From NCBI GenBank assembly GCA_026393775.1, contig JAPKZM010000261.1, positions 1 through 7,758 of the forward strand: a stretch of 7,758 bases of DNA, in the 5' to 3' direction. A program made the translations under genes and the position numbers. Below the pieces are notes generated by a model. The model worked only from the letters and a program-made list of their open reading frames with translations, was not told the DNA's origin and ran no database searches. Position 1 is the first letter of the stretch. The number at the start of each line of letters is the position of its first letter. Shown here piece by piece: positions 4,893 to 7,758 of this stretch. The stretch comes from Candidatus Aminicenantota bacterium (GTDB taxonomy: Bacteria; Acidobacteriota; Aminicenantia; UBA2199).

Positions 4893-6518
4893 ATGAAGCG
4901 TGCAATTTTGCTGTTAACAATCTTTCTTTTTGCCGGCCTGCTGACGGCAGATGAGATCCTGACCGTGGCCGAGAGCTCGAATTATATGAAGACATCTTTG
5001 TACGACGATGTCATGAACTTTTTGTACCAGGTGCAGAAACAGTCGGACCTGGTCAAAATACTGCCCTTGACGACCTCCAGCGAAGGGCGGCTGATCCCGC
5101 TGGTGGTGCTGAGCAAGGAGAGGGCCAGCCGTCCCGTCGATCTGCGCACGGCCGGCAAAGCGGCGGTTTTGATCATGGCCAATATCCATGCCGGCGAAAT
5201 CGAGGGCAAGGAGGCGTCGCTGATGCTCATCCGCGACATTGCCCTGGGCAAGCTTTCCGGCCTGCTCGATCACCAGGTGCTGCTTTTCATCCCGGTCTTC
5301 AACGCCGACGGCAATGACAAGCTGGGACACAACCGCCGCGACGTGGGCCCTGAACTAGCCGGGGTGCGCTTTAACGGGCAGAATTTAGACCTGAATCGGG
5401 ACTACCTGAAGCTGGAGTCGCCCGAAGTGCGGGCTCTGGTAGACGTCTTCAATTCCTGGGACCCGCTGCTGGTCGTGGACATGCATACCACCAACGGATC
5501 CTATCATCAGGAGCCGGTGACCTACTCAACGCTGCTCAATCCCAACAGCGATAAAAGCCTGCGCGACTATATGTGGCAGAAGTTGTTCCCCGCCGTCGCC
5601 GGGACGCTGAAGGCCGTTCATGGTTTCGCCAGCGTGCCCTATGGCGGTTTCGTTGACCGCGAGTTCCCTGAAAAAGGCTGGACCAGCGACGCTCTGGAAG
5701 CTCGCTACGGCTCCAATTACGTCGGCCTGCGCAACCGCTTCAGCATCCTCGACGAGAATTATTCCTACGCCGATTTCAAGACGCGGGTGCTTTCTTCCCG
5801 CGCCTTTGTCTTCTCCATCCTGACCTATACGGCCAAGAACATCGAGGTCATGGCCGACCTGGCCCGCCGAGCCGACCGCGAGACTGCCGCCCGTTTCAGC
5901 CAGGGCGAATTCATCCTGGAATTCAAACTGGAAAAACTGTTCGACATAACGGTAAAAAGCTACGAATTCGTCAAGGAGACCCTCAAGCCCGAGGACCGCG
6001 GCAAGTATCCTCCCTGGGAAGTCGGGTTTATCATGAAAAAGACCGATGTGCTGAAGGACTACCGCTTGCCGTATCTGTCACTGGCCGTCCCCGTGCGCAG
6101 CCTGAAATTACCGGCCGGCTACGTCCTGCTGCCGCAGCAGCCGGAAGCGCTGCTTGACCTGAAACGGCAGGGCATCCGGGTGGAGCGGATCCTGGAGGGC
6201 TTCAAGGCCGAAGCGGAAAACTTCAAGATCACCGGGATCGAGCTTGACAAGAACATTTTCCAGGGCCATGTGCTGAACACCATCAAGGGGCAGTACGAAA
6301 AAGCAACGGTCGATATCCCGGCCGACTCATATTTTGTCAGCCTGGAGCAACCGCTGGCCCGCCTGGTCCCGGTGCTGCTCGAGCCTGAATCATCGGATAG
6401 CCTGGCGGCCTGGGGCTTTTTCAACCGCGTCATCGTTCAGCAGTGGAGCAACCGACCCGGGCCGTATCCCGTCTACCGGCTGGCGCAGAAACCGCCGGTC
6501 GCCAGCTTAAGCGAGTGA
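4893..6518 (+). CDS. Secreted M14-family zinc carboxypeptidase-like protein
   Basis: This 541-residue protein has a signal peptide (MKR, then a hydrophobic core, likely cleaved after LTA at residue 19). It carries the metallocarboxypeptidase pattern in order: NIHAGEIEG with the zinc ligands His99 and Glu102; LNRDY (167-171) with the Asn-Arg pair that holds the substrate carboxylate; VVDMHTTNG with the third zinc ligand His198; and ILDENYSY with Glu288 as the probable catalytic glutamate. The peptidase domain spans about 30-320, and the remaining ~220 residues form a C-terminal region I do not recognise. It should trim peptides outside the cytoplasmic membrane; the substrate cannot be read from sequence. 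ATG at 4893 is chosen because GGAGG lies four bases before it and it begins the signal peptide; an upstream TTG at 4848 would bury the signal in a longer N-terminus and overlaps the promoter. ffh follows after seven bases, so the two are likely co-transcribed. Confidence 0.88.
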   Translation: MKRAILLLTIFLFAGLLTADEILTVAESSNYMKTSLYDDVMNFLYQVQKQSDLVKILPLTTSSEGRLIPLVVLSKERASRPVDLRTAGKAAVLIMANIHAGEIEGKEASLMLIRDIALGKLSGLLDHQVLLFIPVFNADGNDKLGHNRRDVGPELAGVRFNGQNLDLNRDYLKLESPEVRALVDVFNSWDPLLVVDMHTTNGSYHQEPVTYSTLLNPNSDKSLRDYMWQKLFPAVAGTLKAVHGFASVPYGGFVDREFPEKGWTSDALEARYGSNYVGLRNRFSILDENYSYADFKTRVLSSRAFVFSILTYTAKNIEVMADLARRADRETAARFSQGEFILEFKLEKLFDITVKSYEFVKETLKPEDRGKYPPWEVGFIMKKTDVLKDYRLPYLSLAVPVRSLKLPAGYVLLPQQPEALLDLKRQGIRVERILEGFKAEAENFKITGIELDKNIFQGHVLNTIKGQYEKATVDIPADSYFVSLEQPLARLVPVLLEPESSDSLAAWGFFNRVIVQQWSNRPGPYPVYRLAQKPPVASLSE

Positions 6519-6525
6519 AATCCGC

Positions 6526-7758
6526 ATGCTGGAAAACCTGACCGCTCGCCTCAACAAGGTGCTGCGCTATCTCAAGGGCGAGGTGCAAATCACCGAGGAA
6601 AACATGCAGCAGGCCTTGAAAGAGATCCGGCTGTCGCTGCTTGAAGCCGACGTCAACTTCAAAGTGGTCAAGACGTTCATCGAAAACGTCAAGGCCAAGG
6701 CCATGGGCCGTGAAATCCATGAAAGCCTGAATCCCAGCCAGCAGGTGATCCGCATCGTCCAGCAGGAGCTGGTGGCCATGCTGGGTTCGGAAAACAGGGA
6801 ATTGAACAAGGCGGCGGTCAAACCGGCCATCCTCATGCTGGCCGGCCTGCAGGGATCGGGCAAGACGACCACGGCCGGGAAACTGGCCCTGCACCTGAAA
6901 GGCTTGGATAAAAGCTGCCTGCTCTGCTCGCTGGATTTGAAGCGTCTGGCGGCCGGAGAGCAGCTGGCGATCATCGCCGGCGAGATTGGCGTCAATTATT
7001 TCACCGCTTCCGGCCGGGAACTGGGAGAGATGACGCGCGAGCTGAAAAAAAACGCCTCCGCCTACGGCTACGATTATGTCATCGTCGACACCGCCGGCCG
7101 CCTGCACATCGACGAGGAGTTGATGGCGGAACTGTGCTCGGTCAAGGAGATGCTGCAGCCGGCCGAGGTCATCTTCGTGGCCGATGCCCTGACCGGCCAG
7201 GACGCGGTCAATTCGGCCCTCAGCTTTGCGGAGAAAATCGGCATCGATTCGCTGATCCTGACCAAGCTGGATGCCGACGCGCGCGGCGGCGCCGCCCTTT
7301 CCATCGTCAGCGTCACCGGCAAGCCGATCAAATTCATCGGCAGCGGTGAAAAACTGGCCGATCTGGAGAAATTCTACCCCGAGCGCCTGGCCGAGAAGAT
7401 TCTGGGCATGGGCGACGTGCTGACCCTGATCGAGAAGGCGGAAAAGGGTTTCGACCAGCAACAGGCGGAGCTCCTTTCGCGGCGGATGCTGGCCGACGAA
7501 TTCAGCCTTGATGATTTTTTGAACCAGCTGCGGCAGATCCAGAAAATGGGCTCCATGAATGATCTCATGGGCATGCTGCCCAACCTGGGGTTCAAGGGCA
7601 ACCTGGCCGATGTCCAAGTCGATGAAAAACGGCTCCGCCACCTGGCCGCCGTCATCGAATCCATGACCGCCAAGGAAAGGCGGAACCCCAAAATAATCGA
7701 CGGCCGCCGGCGGCTGCGCATTTCCCGCGGCTCGGCCCGGCCCGTTTCAGAGGTCAAC
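6526..7758 (+). CDS. ffh: Signal recognition particle protein Ffh/SRP54 (3' end outside window)
   Basis: There are 411 codons without a stop; Ffh is usually ~440-450 residues, so about 30-40 are missing beyond the edge. Ffh binds 4.5S RNA and signal sequences of nascent membrane proteins and, with FtsY, hands ribosomes to the Sec translocon using GTP. The N domain (1-~95) has ITEENMQQALKEIRLSLLEADV. The G domain shows GLQGSGKTTTAGKL (107-120, P-loop), DLKRLAAGEQL (137-147), DTAGRLHIDEEL (188-199), TKLDADARGGAAL (246-258) and GSGEKLADLEKFYPERLAEKILGMGD. The Met-rich M domain (about 310 on) includes QKMGSMNDLMGMLP and IESMTAKERRNP, then an RRRLRISRGSA RNA-binding stretch. Two positions differ from the usual sequence: Leu141 for Pro in the DxxRPAA motif, and a relaxed RNA-binding motif. 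The ribosome site is weak (GCGAGTG near the peptidase stop), which suggests translational coupling to the peptidase gene. Confidence 0.96.
   Translation, partial: MLENLTARLNKVLRYLKGEVQITEENMQQALKEIRLSLLEADVNFKVVKTFIENVKAKAMGREIHESLNPSQQVIRIVQQELVAMLGSENRELNKAAVKPAILMLAGLQGSGKTTTAGKLALHLKGLDKSCLLCSLDLKRLAAGEQLAIIAGEIGVNYFTASGRELGEMTRELKKNASAYGYDYVIVDTAGRLHIDEELMAELCSVKEMLQPAEVIFVADALTGQDAVNSALSFAEKIGIDSLILTKLDADARGGAALSIVSVTGKPIKFIGSGEKLADLEKFYPERLAEKILGMGDVLTLIEKAEKGFDQQQAELLSRRMLADEFSLDDFLNQLRQIQKMGSMNDLMGMLPNLGFKGNLADVQVDEKRLRHLAAVIESMTAKERRNPKIIDGRRRLRISRGSARPVSEVN

Noticed and set aside
6430..7641. 403-codon open frame on the minus strand
   Set aside because: It lies opposite ffh, whose motifs are unmistakable. 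The antisense product is rich in His, Gln, Asp and Leu with no recognisable domain, as expected for a codon-bias shadow.

Overview
The window is a compact, moderately GC-rich piece of a bacterial chromosome. It carries seven protein genes, two of them cut by the window edges, with short spacers, strong Shine-Dalgarno sites, one TTG start and recognisable sigma-70-type promoters. The gene mix is a Hanks-type Ser/Thr kinase, a membrane-anchored FHA protein, a PATAN/DUF4388 protein, a secreted zinc peptidase and an archaeal/actinobacterial-looking superoxide dismutase. It fits Acidobacteriota-like or candidate-phylum lineages such as Aminicenantes. That placement is an inference from gene content, not a proven assignment.

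Layout. (1) 1-2187, plus strand: a tight run of three genes, namely the C-terminal part of a transmembrane Ser/Thr kinase, an FHA-domain membrane protein started at a TTG next to the kinase stop, and a secreted thioredoxin-fold protein with a Cys-X-Asp-Ser active site. (2) 2188-2337: an AT-richer spacer between convergent genes, filled with 7-bp repeats in inverted orientation. (3) 2338-3978, minus strand: a PATAN(DUF4388)-TM-linker-SPOR-like protein with its own promoter (4038-4065), whose -35 box lies inside the likely terminator hairpin of the gene before it. (4) 4107-4718, minus strand: an Fe/Mn superoxide dismutase with a near-perfect promoter at 4756-4784. (5) 4893-6518, plus strand: a secreted M14-type zinc carboxypeptidase with a promoter at 4848-4876 and a very short leader. 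(6) 6526 to the window end, plus strand: ffh, the SRP54 GTPase, lacking only its extreme C-terminus.

How the parts may work together. The kinase, the FHA protein and the PATAN protein look like a membrane signalling set: the kinase would phosphorylate threonines, the FHA domain would bind phosphothreonine, and the kinase and PATAN proteins each send a long Pro/Ala/Lys/Glu-rich arm across the membrane. Both arms end in a similar small helical module (AAxxLWxRxL) followed by a beta-rich domain, which suggests the two proteins share an extracytoplasmic partner or architecture. Superoxide dismutase, the secreted peptidase and Ffh are more ordinary cellular functions. No tRNA, rRNA, CRISPR array, transposase or phage gene was seen.
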